From NCBI GenBank assembly GCA_963815445.1, contig CAWFGV010000011.1:930001-994000 (forward strand): a stretch of 64,000 nt of DNA, given 5' to 3'. The position numbers and the translations under genes were made by a program. The notes below the pieces were generated by a model that saw nothing but the letters and a program-made list of their open reading frames with translations, was not told the origin of the DNA and did not search any database. Shown piece after piece: positions 47,172-57,549 of the stretch; position 1 is the first letter of the stretch, and every line of letters starts with the position of its first letter. This DNA comes from JANLYC01 sp963815445. Lineage in GTDB: Bacteria > Actinomycetota > Actinomycetes > Propionibacteriales > Nocardioidaceae.

Positions 47172-49850
47172 TCAGGCGCTCGTCACGCGCTGACCGATGG
47201 CGCGCTCCACGTCGTCGAGTGCGATGGCCGCGGCGGCGACATCGGTGCCACCGCCCTGCGCGACGTCGTCCTTGCCGCCACCGCTGCCCCCCAGCCTCGT
47301 GGCGGCGATCTTGACGAGCGCGCCGGCGGACAATCCCCATTCGCGGGCGGTGTCGTTGAGAGCGATCACGACCGATGGCTTGCCGTCACTCGACCCGATC
47401 ACGCTGACCACCGACGGGACGTCGTTGCCGAGTCGCCCCCGGACGTCGAGGGCAAGGCGTCGTACGTCGGCGGGACCCGCACCGTCCGTCACATGGCCCA
47501 GGTAGCGGACCCCGAACACGTCGCGTGCCGTGGCTGCGAGCTCGCCGGCGTGCGACAGCAAGGACGCCACCCGCACCCGCTCGATCTCCTTCTCAGCCGA
47601 CCGCAACCGCTCGACGATGTCGTTGACGCGGCCGGGCAGCTCCTCGGGTCGCACCTTGAGCACGTCGGTGAGCTGGGCGACGAGCACGTGCTCACGCGCG
47701 AGAAACCGGTACGCGTCGGCGCCGACGAGGGCCTCGACGCGACGGACGCCGGCGCCGATGGACGACTCCCCGAGCAGCTTGATCACGCCGAGCTGCCCGG
47801 ACCGTCCGGCATGGGTGCCACCGCAGAGCTCGCGCGCCCAGTCGCCGACGGAGATCACCCGGACCTCGTCGCCGTACTTCTCGCCGAAGAGAGCCATCGC
47901 GCCGATGGTGCGGGCCTGGTCCTGCGACATCAGGTCGGCCTCGACGGCGAGGTCGGACAGGACGAGGTCGTTGACGCGCGCCTCGACATCGTGCAGGACC
48001 GAATCGGGAACGGCGCCGGTCGCGGAGAAGTCGAAGCGGAACCGGCCCGGGGCGTTCTCGCTGCCGGCCTGGGTCGCGGTGTCTCCCAGCGCCTCACGGA
48101 AGGCCTTGTGAACCATGTGCGTGGCTGTGTGCGCGCGGCTGATCGCCTTGCGTCGTTCGACGTCGACGACCGCATGCGCACCGAGGCCGCTCACTACCTC
48201 GCCGGAGAGCACCTTGACCTTGTGCACGATCACGCCGCGGGCCGGTGTCTGAACGTCGAGGACTTCGAGCTGTGCCCCGTTGTCAAGGGTGATGACTCCC
48301 TGGTCAGCGAGCTGACCGCCGCCCTCGGCGTAGAACGGAGTGCGGTCGAGCACGAGCTCGACGGTCTCACCCTCGCCGATCTGCCTGGCCGTGCCCTCAT
48401 CGGTGACGAGGCCGGTCACGGTCGCCTCGGAGACAACCTCGTCATACCCGGTGAAGGTGACCGCGCGGCCCATCCGGTCGGCGATCTCTCGGTAGGACGT
48501 CGTGTCGCTGTGCTGCCCCTTCTTGGCCTGGGCGTCGGCCTTCGCCCGCTGGCGCTGCTCGGTCATCAGGGTGCGGAAGCCGACCTCGTCGACGGTGAGG
48601 CCCTGTTCGGCGGCCATCTCGAGGGTCAGGTCGATGGGGAACCCGAAGGTGTCGTGCAGCTGGAACGCCCGATCGCCCGACAGCACAAAACTGCCCTGGC
48701 GGCGGGTCTCGGTCGCGGCCGCGTCGAACATCGTCGTACCGGCCTTGAGCGTCTGCCGGAACGCCTCCTCCTCGGCGTACGCCACGCTCGAGATTCGCGG
48801 CCAGCCTGCGTCGAGCTCGGGGTAGGACAGCCGCATCTTGGCCAGCGCGACGGGCAGCAGCTCCGGCAGGGTCCGGTCTTCGACGCCGAGCAGGCGCATC
48901 GACCGCACCACGCGACGCAGGATCCGGCGGAGCACGTAGCCACGAGCCTCGTTGGACGGTGTGACGCCGTCGCCGATCAGCATGAGCGCACTTCGGACGT
49001 GGTCGGCGACGACGCGCATCCGGACGTCGTCCTCGTAGACGTCGCCGTACTTCTTGCCCGCGAGCTCAGCGGCCGTCTCGAGCACGGGAAAGACCTCGTC
49101 GACCTCGTAGATGCTCCCCTTGCCCTGGAGGATCATCGCCATCCGCTCGAGACCCATGCCGGTGTCGATGTTCTTCTCAGGCAGGTCGCCGAGGATGTCG
49201 AAGCTGTCCTTGCCGGTGCCGGGACCGCGCAGGTTCTGCATGAACACGAGGTTCCAGAACTCCATGTAGCGGTCGGCTGCCTTGACGAGGTCCCCTTCGG
49301 GTCCGTAAGCAGGGCCACGGTCGTAGAAGATCTCTGAGTCGGGTCCGCAGGGACCGGGGATCCCCATCGACCAGTAGTTCTCCGACATCCCGAGACGATG
49401 GATGCGGTCGTCGGACAACCCGGCAACCCGCTTCCAGATCGCGACGGACTCGTCATCGTCGAGGTAGACCGAGACGTGCAGACGTGACTCGGACAGCCCG
49501 AAACCGCCGTCGGACTGTGGCCTCGTGACCAGGTCCCAGGCCATCTCGATCGCGCCCTGCTTGAAGTAGTCGCCGAAGGAGAAGTTGCCGTTCATCTGGA
49601 AGAACGTGCCGTGCCGGTCGGTCTTGCCGACTTCCTCGATGTCGAGGGTTCGGATGCACTTCTGCACGCTGACGGCGCGGGCGTACGGCGACGTCTCCTG
49701 CCCGAGGAAGTACGGCACGAACGGGACCATGCCGGCGTTGACGAACAGCAGGTTGGGGTCGTCGAGCAGCAGGGACGCACTCGGAACAACCGTGTGCTCT
49801 CGCTTCTCGAAGTGCGCAAGGAAGCGGCGGCGGATCTCAGCGGTATCCAT
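47172..49850 (-). CDS. alaS: Alanyl-tRNA synthetase
   Basis: Charges tRNA-Ala and edits mischarged Ser/Gly. 892 residues, full length. Class II core (1 to about 440) with VNAGMVPFVPYFLG, RHGTFFQMNGNFSFGDY and DTGMGLERMAMILQG; editing domain with the zinc motifs AHTATHMVHKAF (HxxxH) and CGGTH; C-terminal DHHA1 domain with a glycine-rich GGSGGGKDDVAQGGG. Followed by ruvX and mltG, the common order. Confidence 0.98.
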   Translation of the reverse strand: MDTAEIRRRFLAHFEKREHTVVPSASLLLDDPNLLFVNAGMVPFVPYFLGQETSPYARAVSVQKCIRTLDIEEVGKTDRHGTFFQMNGNFSFGDYFKQGAIEMAWDLVTRPQSDGGFGLSESRLHVSVYLDDDESVAIWKRVAGLSDDRIHRLGMSENYWSMGIPGPCGPDSEIFYDRGPAYGPEGDLVKAADRYMEFWNLVFMQNLRGPGTGKDSFDILGDLPEKNIDTGMGLERMAMILQGKGSIYEVDEVFPVLETAAELAGKKYGDVYEDDVRMRVVADHVRSALMLIGDGVTPSNEARGYVLRRILRRVVRSMRLLGVEDRTLPELLPVALAKMRLSYPELDAGWPRISSVAYAEEEAFRQTLKAGTTMFDAAATETRRQGSFVLSGDRAFQLHDTFGFPIDLTLEMAAEQGLTVDEVGFRTLMTEQRQRAKADAQAKKGQHSDTTSYREIADRMGRAVTFTGYDEVVSEATVTGLVTDEGTARQIGEGETVELVLDRTPFYAEGGGQLADQGVITLDNGAQLEVLDVQTPARGVIVHKVKVLSGEVVSGLGAHAVVDVERRKAISRAHTATHMVHKAFREALGDTATQAGSENAPGRFRFDFSATGAVPDSVLHDVEARVNDLVLSDLAVEADLMSQDQARTIGAMALFGEKYGDEVRVISVGDWARELCGGTHAGRSGQLGVIKLLGESSIGAGVRRVEALVGADAYRFLAREHVLVAQLTDVLKVRPEELPGRVNDIVERLRSAEKEIERVRVASLLSHAGELAATARDVFGVRYLGHVTDGAGPADVRRLALDVRGRLGNDVPSVVSVIGSSDGKPSVVIALNDTAREWGLSAGALVKIAATRLGGSGGGKDDVAQGGGTDVAAAAIALDDVERAIGQRVTSA

Positions 49851-49904
49851 GAATGCGGGCTTTCTGGTCGCTCGCCGTGGGTGGACGGCGGAGGCTGGGG
49901 CGGT

Positions 49905-50213
49905 CTAGGCGCTCGCTCGGTGCGAGTCGAAGGCGGCGGTCGCCGCCTGGGTAGCTCGCCCCTGTGCCGGCCGCCGTCCCTCGTCGAGCAGCCGCCGCGA
50001 GCCGTCACCCGCGCTCAGTTGGTGGCGCAGTTCCTGCTCGCGGTCGACCATGCCCGTGAGCACTTCATCCTTGAACATCCGCGCACCGACGCTCCAGGCC
50101 GCGAGCCGCGCCGCGACCCCGTCGGGGGTGAAGTTCTGTGCGGTCCGCTTGGCCTTGACGAGCGTGTAGACACCCGAGGCAGCACCCGCAGCGAACCAGA
50201 ACGCACGGCTCAT
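49905..50213 (-). CDS. Conserved small protein (DUF6167-like)
   Basis: 102 residues from ATG 50213, AGGAG seven bases before it. Starts SRAFWFAAGAASGVYTLVKAKRTAQNFTPDGV, a pattern found in a small actinobacterial family encoded next to alaS. The N-terminal hydrophobic segment may be a membrane anchor; the rest is basic and helical with RRLLDEGRRPAQGR near the end. Function unknown. Confidence 0.8.
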   Translation of the reverse strand: MSRAFWFAAGAASGVYTLVKAKRTAQNFTPDGVAARLAAWSVGARMFKDEVLTGMVDREQELRHQLSAGDGSRRLLDEGRRPAQGRATQAATAAFDSHRASA

Positions 50214-50256
50214 CGTGTCACTCCTGCCTGGTCGGCCCGGCCTCTCGCGTGGCTGC

Positions 50257-50796
50257 TCATCGCATCCATCCCTTCGAGGGTGCCTGTTCGTTGCGCCTGC
50301 GTCGACGCAATTTCCGCTGCCGGCGCAGCTCCTTGCGAACGGCGTGGGAGATCCGCATCCGCTGCTCCTCGTCGAGTGCCCGGCGAACACCGTGTGAGAA
50401 AGCGGCCACCTTGATGAGCGGTCCGCCCAACGTCACGGACGCGATCCGGGCTGTCGTCAGGTCGCCTGCATCGGCTCGGCGTTGCGATATGTCAGTGATG
50501 AGAGGCACGGACTTGCCATCCAGCGCGTCGGGCTCGACTCCCCCGGTCTCATCGGGTGCGGTCCGCCGCGACGACGGCCCGTCTTGGAGCACGAGCTCGA
50601 CGGCGTGCAGCGTGGCACGTTGGTCACTGGCCACGTCGTCGAGCTGACCTCGGGCCGTCTCGTGCTGGACGGCGATGTCCTGCAGCCGGGTCTGCAGCGA
50701 ACGAACCAGCCGGTGCAACCGCAGCACGAGCCACAGCAGGACGAGCGCGAGCAACGCGGCCGCCGAGGCCATCGCGATCGCGACGTTCGCGGTCAT
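50257..50796 (-). CDS. DUF948-like membrane protein with coiled coil
   Basis: 179 residues from ATG 50796, preceded by AAAGGAGG four bases upstream. One N-terminal helix (VAIAMASAAALLALVLLWLVL), a predicted coiled coil with heptad-like LHRLVRSLQTRLQDI, a middle GGPLIKVAAFSHGVRRAL typical of the DUF948 family, and a very basic C-terminus rich in Arg and Lys. Between rarA and the DUF6167-like gene. Role unknown. Confidence 0.8.
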   Translation of the reverse strand: MTANVAIAMASAAALLALVLLWLVLRLHRLVRSLQTRLQDIAVQHETARGQLDDVASDQRATLHAVELVLQDGPSSRRTAPDETGGVEPDALDGKSVPLITDISQRRADAGDLTTARIASVTLGGPLIKVAAFSHGVRRALDEEQRMRISHAVRKELRRQRKLRRRRRNEQAPSKGWMR

Positions 50797-50890
50797 GACC
50801 CTCCTTTTGTGCCCTTTGTGCTCACCGTGGTGGCTGTCGTCACCGTGGTCATTGTCAGCGCCTGTGGGTCCTTCCACTCGGGCAGCAACC

Positions 50891-52279
50891 CTACCGCGCA
50901 GGGCTGCTCGGCTCCTCCCCTCCCAAAATGGCCTTGATGCGGGCGAGTCTGGCGGCATACTCCGCCTCGGCGCCGCGTCCGGTCGGGTGGTAGTAGCTCG
51001 CGCCCAACAGCTCCGCCGGAGCATGCCGCTGCGGTGCCACGCCGCGGGGGTCGTCGTGTGCGTACAGGTAGTCGGCACCATGGCTGATCTTCTTGGCCCC
51101 TGCGTAGTGCGCGTCACGCAGATGGGCCGGTACGGTGCCGAGCTTGCCTGCGGCCACATCAGCCAGCGCGGCGTCGATCGCGGTGATGACCGCGTTGGAC
51201 TTCGGCGCGAGGGCGAGCGCGATGACAGCCTGCGCGAGGTTGAGGCGCGCCTCGGGCATCCCGATGAGCTGGACGGACTGGGCGGCAGCCACCGCGGTCG
51301 GCAGCGCCGTGGGGTCGGCAAGGCCGATGTCCTCACTGGCAAGGATGACGAGTCGTCGGGCGATGAACCGCGGGTCCTCGCCGGCCGTGATCATCCGAGC
51401 GAGGTAGTGCAGGGCGGCGTCGACGTCGCTCCCACGGATCGACTTGATGAAGGCGCTGATGACGTCGTAGTGCTGATCACCCTGGCGGTCGTAGCGAACT
51501 GCCGCGCGGTCGACGGCAGACTCCAGGGTCTGCATGGTGACCGAAGTGCCACCGGTGGAGGCGGCGCTGCTCGCTGCGGCCTCGAGGTAGGTCAACGCTC
51601 GTCGCGCGTCGCCGCCGGCCAGCCGGATCAGCTGGTCGAAGGCGTCGGCATCGATGGTGACCGTTCCACCGAGACCCCGCTCATCCATCAGCGCTCGGTC
51701 GACCACCTCACGGACAGCATCGTCGGTCAACGGCTCGAGCGTGAGGAGCAACGAGCGTGACAACAATGGCGAGATCACCGAGAAGAACGGGTTCTCGGTC
51801 GTGGCAGCGATCAGCGTGACCCACCGGTTCTCGACGCCGGGGAGAAGGGCGTCCTGCTGCGCCTTGCTGAAGCGGTGTACCTCGTCGACGAACAGCACGG
51901 TCTCGGAGCCGCCACGGGCCAGCTCCCGGCGAGCGACATCGATGACCTCGCGCACCTCTTTGACGCCGGCCGACACGGCCGACACCTCGACGAACCGCCG
52001 CTGGGTCTGCGCGGAGACGATGCCCGCGATCGTGGTCTTGCCCGTGCCGGGCGGACCCCACAGCATCAGCGCCGTCGGCTGGTCGGCCTCGACCAGGCGG
52101 CGCAGCGGCGATCCCTCGACCAGCAGGTGGTCCTGGCCGGCGAGCTCGTCGAGCGTCCGCGGCCGCATCCGGACCGCGAGAGGCGCGGAGGCGTGCTGGC
52201 GGTCGGCCAGGCTGCCGCCCTTGTCCGGGACGGGAGCAGCCACCTCGAACAGCGCGTCATACGGCATCGAGTCGCTCAC
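50891..52279 (-). CDS. rarA: Replication-associated recombination protein A (MgsA/RarA)
   Basis: AAA+ ATPase acting at stalled forks and single-stranded DNA gaps. 462 residues from GTG 52279. Walker A GPPGTGKTT (about 75-83), Walker B VLFVDEVHRF (about 127-136), sensor 1 in AATTENPFF, and the C-terminal tetramerisation region with ASEDIGLADP and GAKKISHGADYLYAHD. Immediately downstream of the intergenic space holding the second palindromic repeat. Confidence 0.96.
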   Translation of the reverse strand: MSDSMPYDALFEVAAPVPDKGGSLADRQHASAPLAVRMRPRTLDELAGQDHLLVEGSPLRRLVEADQPTALMLWGPPGTGKTTIAGIVSAQTQRRFVEVSAVSAGVKEVREVIDVARRELARGGSETVLFVDEVHRFSKAQQDALLPGVENRWVTLIAATTENPFFSVISPLLSRSLLLTLEPLTDDAVREVVDRALMDERGLGGTVTIDADAFDQLIRLAGGDARRALTYLEAAASSAASTGGTSVTMQTLESAVDRAAVRYDRQGDQHYDVISAFIKSIRGSDVDAALHYLARMITAGEDPRFIARRLVILASEDIGLADPTALPTAVAAAQSVQLIGMPEARLNLAQAVIALALAPKSNAVITAIDAALADVAAGKLGTVPAHLRDAHYAGAKKISHGADYLYAHDDPRGVAPQRHAPAELLGASYYHPTGRGAEAEYAARLARIKAILGGEEPSSPAR

Positions 52280-52393
52280 GGCGTCACCCTACGGCGTACG
52301 ACCGCGGGACCGACGGGCGCACAAGAGCCGGACTGCACTTCCTTCGTGGGGGCAGACATGAGGAGGCAGATACCCAGTCCCCTCTGCGAATCT

Positions 52394-52429
52394 GCCTAGT
52401 TCGCAAGCCAGCTGGCTTGTGAACTAGGC
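52394..52429. repeat. Near-perfect 36-base palindrome (dispersed repeat family, site 2)
   Basis: GCCTAGTTCGCAAGCCAG followed by CTGGCTTGTGAACTAGGC; 17 of 18 positions pair. Flanks AATCT before and AAACGT after are the same as at 25883-25918, so the two are copies of one element about 46 bases long with compensating base changes in the arms. Sits between the oppF stop and the rarA start, both on the minus strand. Confidence 0.85.
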
Positions 52430-52449
52430 AAACGTGGAGGGCCAGGAGG

Positions 52450-53525
<1,076 letters not shown>

Positions 53526-53529
<4 letters not shown>

Positions 53530-54605
53530 ATGACCACCTCTTTGACTTCCGACTCGAAGACTTGGTCCGGATCACTCAGATGGCAGCGCAGGAAGTGGTC
53601 CTTGTACCGACCCTGCCGCAGCTCCGGCAGCTCGTTCTCACACCGTCCGGCAGGCACCTTGTCCTTGTGCGGGCAGCGGGGGTTGAACGCGCATCCGGTC
53701 GGGGGGTTCAGCAGGCTCGGCGGCGTACCGGGGATGGGGATCAACGGCTTGCTGACGTCCCCGACCACGTCCGCGATGCTGCCGAGCAGACCCCAGGTGT
53801 AGGGCATCTCGGGGTGCGTGAGGATCTGCTTGCAGGGACCCTTCTCGACACAGCGCCCGGCGTACATGACCAACACGTCGTCAGCGATCTCCGCGATGAC
53901 TCCCAGGTCGTGGGTGATCATGACCACCGCGGACCCGAACTCCTTCTGCAGATCCTGGATCAGGTCGAGGATCTGGGCCTGCACCGTGACGTCGAGAGCG
54001 GTGGTGGGCTCGTCCGCGATCAGCAACCGGGGGTTGTTGACCAACGACATCGCGATCATCGCGCGCTGGCGCATGCCTCCGCTGAACTGGTGCGGGTAGT
54101 CGTCCACCCGGCGGTCGGGCTGCGGGATGCCGACCCGGTCGAGCATCTCGATGGCGCGCTTCTTGGCGACCGACCGCGAGACCTTGTTGTGCAGGCGGTA
54201 AGCCTCGGTGATCTGCCGGCCGATCGTGTAGAAGGGGTGCAGCGCGGTCAGGGGGTCTTGAAAGATCATGGCGACTTCGTTGCCGCGGATCCGGCGCAAG
54301 TTGCTCTCCGACGCACCGATCACTTCGGTGCCGCCCACCCGGATCGATCCGGTCATCCGGCTGCGCTTGACGTCGTGGAGCCCGAGCACTGCCATCGACG
54401 ACACGCTCTTGCCCGAACCGGACTCGCCCACGATGCCCAGCGTCTGACCCATCCGGACGGTGTACGACAGGTCGGTGACCGCTTGCACGAGACCGTCGTA
54501 CGTCGGGAACTGCACGGTGAGGTTTTCGACCGTCAAGAACGGCTCTTGGTCGTTGCTGTTCGGATCTTGATACCCAGACGCGGTGTCGGTCAGGACCCCT
54601 GTCAT
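53526..54605 (-). CDS. oppD: Oligopeptide ABC transporter ATP-binding protein (OppD/DppD type)
   Basis: First ATPase of the importer. 359 residues from ATG 54605, which overlaps the oppB stop (ATGA); the longer frame is the oppB shadow. Walker A GESGSGKS (about 56-63), Q-loop MIFQDPLTALHPF, signature FSGGMRQRA, Walker B LLIADEPT, H-loop ITHDL. C-terminal NPPTGCAFNPRCPHKDK motif as in OppF. Confidence 0.94.
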
Positions 54606-55598
54606 GCAAGTCTCACTCTCGGATCGATGAAGCTGTACACGATGTCGACGATCAAGTTGGCCGTCACCACCAGGACGGCGCTGACCAACACCGTTGCCGA
54701 GATGATCGGGAAGTCTACCGGCGCCAGTGCGTCGATGGACCACTTACCGATGCCGTCAAGGCCGAAAATGTACTCCGTGAAGATCGTGCCGGCGAGCAGG
54801 CCCGCGAAGTCGAGACCGAAGATCGTGATGATCGGCACGATCGCCGCACGCAGTGCGTGCTGGAAGACGACCCGGTTGGACGAGATGCCTTTGGCCGCGG
54901 CCGTGCGGACATAGTCCTCCCCCAGCACCTCGGCCATCGATCCGCGCGTGAACCGCGCATACTGGGTCGAGTTGCGCCACCCCGAGGACCAGCCAGGGCA
55001 ACAACAGCGCGCCGAACCAGGCACTCGGACTCTGCGTGATGCCCTTATATGTGCCTCCATCGGGGAATATCGCCCAGCTGTTGACAAGGTAGATCCAGGC
55101 GATGAGGCAAACCACGTAGTAGGGGACAGCGCTCAACAGCAAGCTGCCGGTGACGAGCGACTTGTCGGCCACTGTTCCCCGCCAACGGGCAGCCAGCGCG
55201 CCCATGAAGACACCCACCGAGAGGAAGATGATGGAGCCACCGACCGCCAGGGAGATCGTGAGCGGATACCGCTTGACCATCTCCTTACGCACTTCCTGCT
55301 TGCTCAGGTAGCTGATGCCCAGGCACGGCGCATCGCACGTGTAGCTGGCGCCGGCGTCGATCGTGCGGGTGACGAACAGCCCCTTCACGAAGGCGCCGTA
55401 CTGCGTGACGACGCTCTGGTCGAGGCCGAGCGCATGTTCGAGGGCCTTCTGCCTTTCGGCCGTGCAGCGACCGTTCTTGTTGCAGATGCTGTCCGCCGGG
55501 TTGCTCGGGCCCAGGAAGAACAGGGCGAAGACGAACATCGACGTCAACACGACGACGAGAAATGCCGCCACCAGACGACGGATGATGTAGCCGAACAT
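54602..55598 (-). pseudogene. oppB: Oligopeptide ABC transporter permease (OppB type), frameshifted as read
   Basis: Membrane permease with the FGYIIRRLVAAFLVVVLTSMFVF opening helix from ATG 55598 (GGGAG site). The frame is normal to about LLPWLVLGVA, then breaks near 54971-54985: downstream family sequence (NSTQYARFTRGS, the EAA-like LGEDYVRTAAAKGIS, and VDIVYSFIDPRVRL) is in another frame to the stop at 54602. One extra base in minus-strand GGTGGCGCAACTCG accounts for it; corrected length is 331 residues, ending in the expected ATGA overlap with oppD. Uncorrected, it stops at 54756 with an unrelated tail and no permease loop. Real mutation or sequence error. Confidence 0.88.
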
Positions 55599-55679
55599 GT
55601 CCAGCTCCCATTTCCTTGAACGGACCCAGGCTACGCCGTGCGGCCCGGTCGGGGCTCCCGAACAGCACCTGCCCGGGAA

Positions 55680-55710
55680 TGTGGGGTGGGCTCACCGAGC
55701 CCACCCCACA
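55680..55710. terminator. Perfect 13-bp hairpin between oppA and oppB
   Basis: TGTGGGGTGGGCT (55680-55692) and AGCCCACCCCACA (55698-55710) pair completely around a five-base CACCG loop. It lies 33 bases after the oppA stop and 82 before the oppB start in the direction of transcription. No T-run follows on either strand, so it is more likely a partial terminator or a 3'-end stabiliser that raises oppA RNA over the downstream genes than a full stop. Confidence 0.7.
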
Positions 55711-55742
55711 TCTGCTCTTCAATCCATGACCGAGGTCATAGA

Positions 55743-57494
55743 TCAGCCAACCCAGATGTCCTTCCACGTTGGCATGGCGAACACGTTGTCGTCTTCCATG
55801 TTGTGGATCTTCGATCCATGCATGATGGCGACACCGTCGTAGCCGGTCGAGAACGTCGGGAAGTACGTCTCAGCGATGTACTTGTCCAAGTCGTTCCACG
55901 CAGCCGGCTGCTTGTCGACGTCGAGCTTCTGGATTTCAGCGATCTTCTGGTCGACATCAGGCTCGGAGAACACGGCGTAGTTGCTGCCGAGGCCTTCGGC
56001 CTTCAGGTCGGTGGACTGGAACAACGGCGGGAACCAGGATCCACCGGTCGGCCAGTCCGAGCACCAACCAGCGGAGCGGACGTTGATCTTCGTGTTGGGA
56101 TCAGACCGCAGCGTGGAGAAGTCGGCCACGGTCGTCGCGTACGGCTGCGGGGTGAAGCCCGCCTTGGTGAGTGCCTTGGCGATCGTGTCCTTGACGTCTG
56201 TCGAGATCGGGTCGTCCTGTGCGTACAGGTACTGGATCTTGTAACCCAGGTTGCCCGAGTCCTTCAACAGCTGCTTGGCCTTGTCGGCGTTGGTGCTGCC
56301 GGGCTCGTGGTCAGGCAACGGGTTGTAGTCGACCCGACCGGGGATGCCCGGGGGCATCATGTTGGTGCCCGGCTGACGCGTCACACCGACGATCTCGCCA
56401 CCAGCGTGCCAGGCATCCTGGTACGGGTAGGCGTAGGCGAGAGCCTTGCGGACCTCGATGTCGGTGATCTTGCGGTAGTCCGGCGCCCAGTAGAAAGAGC
56501 ACGGCGATGAGCCCAGGACCAGTCGGTCCGATGCCTGCTGCTTGGCCTTGACGAAGTCGGACGCCAAGATGTTGTCGTACGTCAGCGTCGTCTGTCCCTC
56601 ACCCTGGTCGCTCAGCATGATCTGGTCGACCTTGGCGCTCGGCACGTCGAACGTCATGTCGAACTCGTCGGCGTACTGGTGACGGCCCGGGTCAGAGGCC
56701 GGGTCCCAGTTGGGGTTCTTGACCAACGTCAGAGACTTCTCCGGCGTGTAGTCCTTGAACATGTACGGACCGGTCGCCCACGGGTGCAGGGCGTACTTGG
56801 CCGGGTCACTGGCCTTGCCCTCAGGGATCGGGCCGATCGCCGGGAAAGCACCCCAGAACGGCATGTCGGGGAACGGCTTGGCCATCTCGATGGTCAGCTT
56901 GTTGCCGTCCACCTTGACACCGTTGTAGTTGCTGCCTGAGGTGTAGGGACCCTTGTACTTGTCCCCGCCCTTGAAGTAGTCGTTGCTGTAGGCAGCGCCC
57001 TCCGGGAACGTCGCGCGGTCGAAGGACCGCTTGATGCCGAACGCGATGTCCTTGGCGGTGACCGGGGTGCCGTTCTCGTACTTCACACCGTCGCGGATCG
57101 TGAACGTCCACTCCGTGAAGTTGGCGTTGGGAGTACCGAGGTCGGTCGCCAGGTCGGGGATGAGGATCATCTGACCGTCCTGGTAGACGTACTGGGTCAA
57201 CGAACGGACGACGAGGCTCGACAGGATCGACGCGGTGTTGACGTAGTAGGCCTCGGTCGGGTCCATCGAGTTCAGACCAGCGACGCTGATGACCTTGACG
57301 GTGCCACCCGCCTTCGCACCCGCAATCTCCGGAGCAGGACCGTCGCTACGGTTCGGGTCGGTTCCCGAGCCGGCGTTGCCTCCCGTCTGGAATGTGTTGT
57401 CACTAACCCCGGGACCGTTGTTCGAGCCGCCACAGGCAGCCAGAGCCATCAGTCCCACGGCGGAGACGGCAATGATCGGTTTCTTCAACCGCAT
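55743..57494 (-). CDS. oppA: Oligopeptide ABC transporter substrate-binding lipoprotein
   Basis: Extracellular solute-binding protein, family 5. 583 residues; signal peptide with lipobox LAACGG, so the mature protein is lipid-anchored at Cys21, followed by a Gly/Asn-rich linker. Family features: GLNSMDPTEAYY, WTFTIRDGVKYENGTPVTAKDIAFGIKRSFD, ALHPWATGPYMFKDY, and IEVRKALAYAYP. Encoded second in the operon, after the OppC-type permease. Peptide specificity cannot be read. Confidence 0.93.
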   Translation of the reverse strand: MRLKKPIIAVSAVGLMALAACGGSNNGPGVSDNTFQTGGNAGSGTDPNRSDGPAPEIAGAKAGGTVKVISVAGLNSMDPTEAYYVNTASILSSLVVRSLTQYVYQDGQMILIPDLATDLGTPNANFTEWTFTIRDGVKYENGTPVTAKDIAFGIKRSFDRATFPEGAAYSNDYFKGGDKYKGPYTSGSNYNGVKVDGNKLTIEMAKPFPDMPFWGAFPAIGPIPEGKASDPAKYALHPWATGPYMFKDYTPEKSLTLVKNPNWDPASDPGRHQYADEFDMTFDVPSAKVDQIMLSDQGEGQTTLTYDNILASDFVKAKQQASDRLVLGSSPCSFYWAPDYRKITDIEVRKALAYAYPYQDAWHAGGEIVGVTRQPGTNMMPPGIPGRVDYNPLPDHEPGSTNADKAKQLLKDSGNLGYKIQYLYAQDDPISTDVKDTIAKALTKAGFTPQPYATTVADFSTLRSDPNTKINVRSAGWCSDWPTGGSWFPPLFQSTDLKAEGLGSNYAVFSEPDVDQKIAEIQKLDVDKQPAAWNDLDKYIAETYFPTFSTGYDGVAIMHGSKIHNMEDDNVFAMPTWKDIWVG

Positions 57495-57549
57495 GTCCTA
57501 CCCACCCTTTCGTTGGTTGGTTGTGCTTCTCTCGCGGACCGTCGAACGG

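Noticed and set aside
47493..49337. 614-codon plus-strand frame opposite alaS
   Set aside because: Shadow of alaS; composition dominated by Arg, Asp and Gly as expected from reversed codons.
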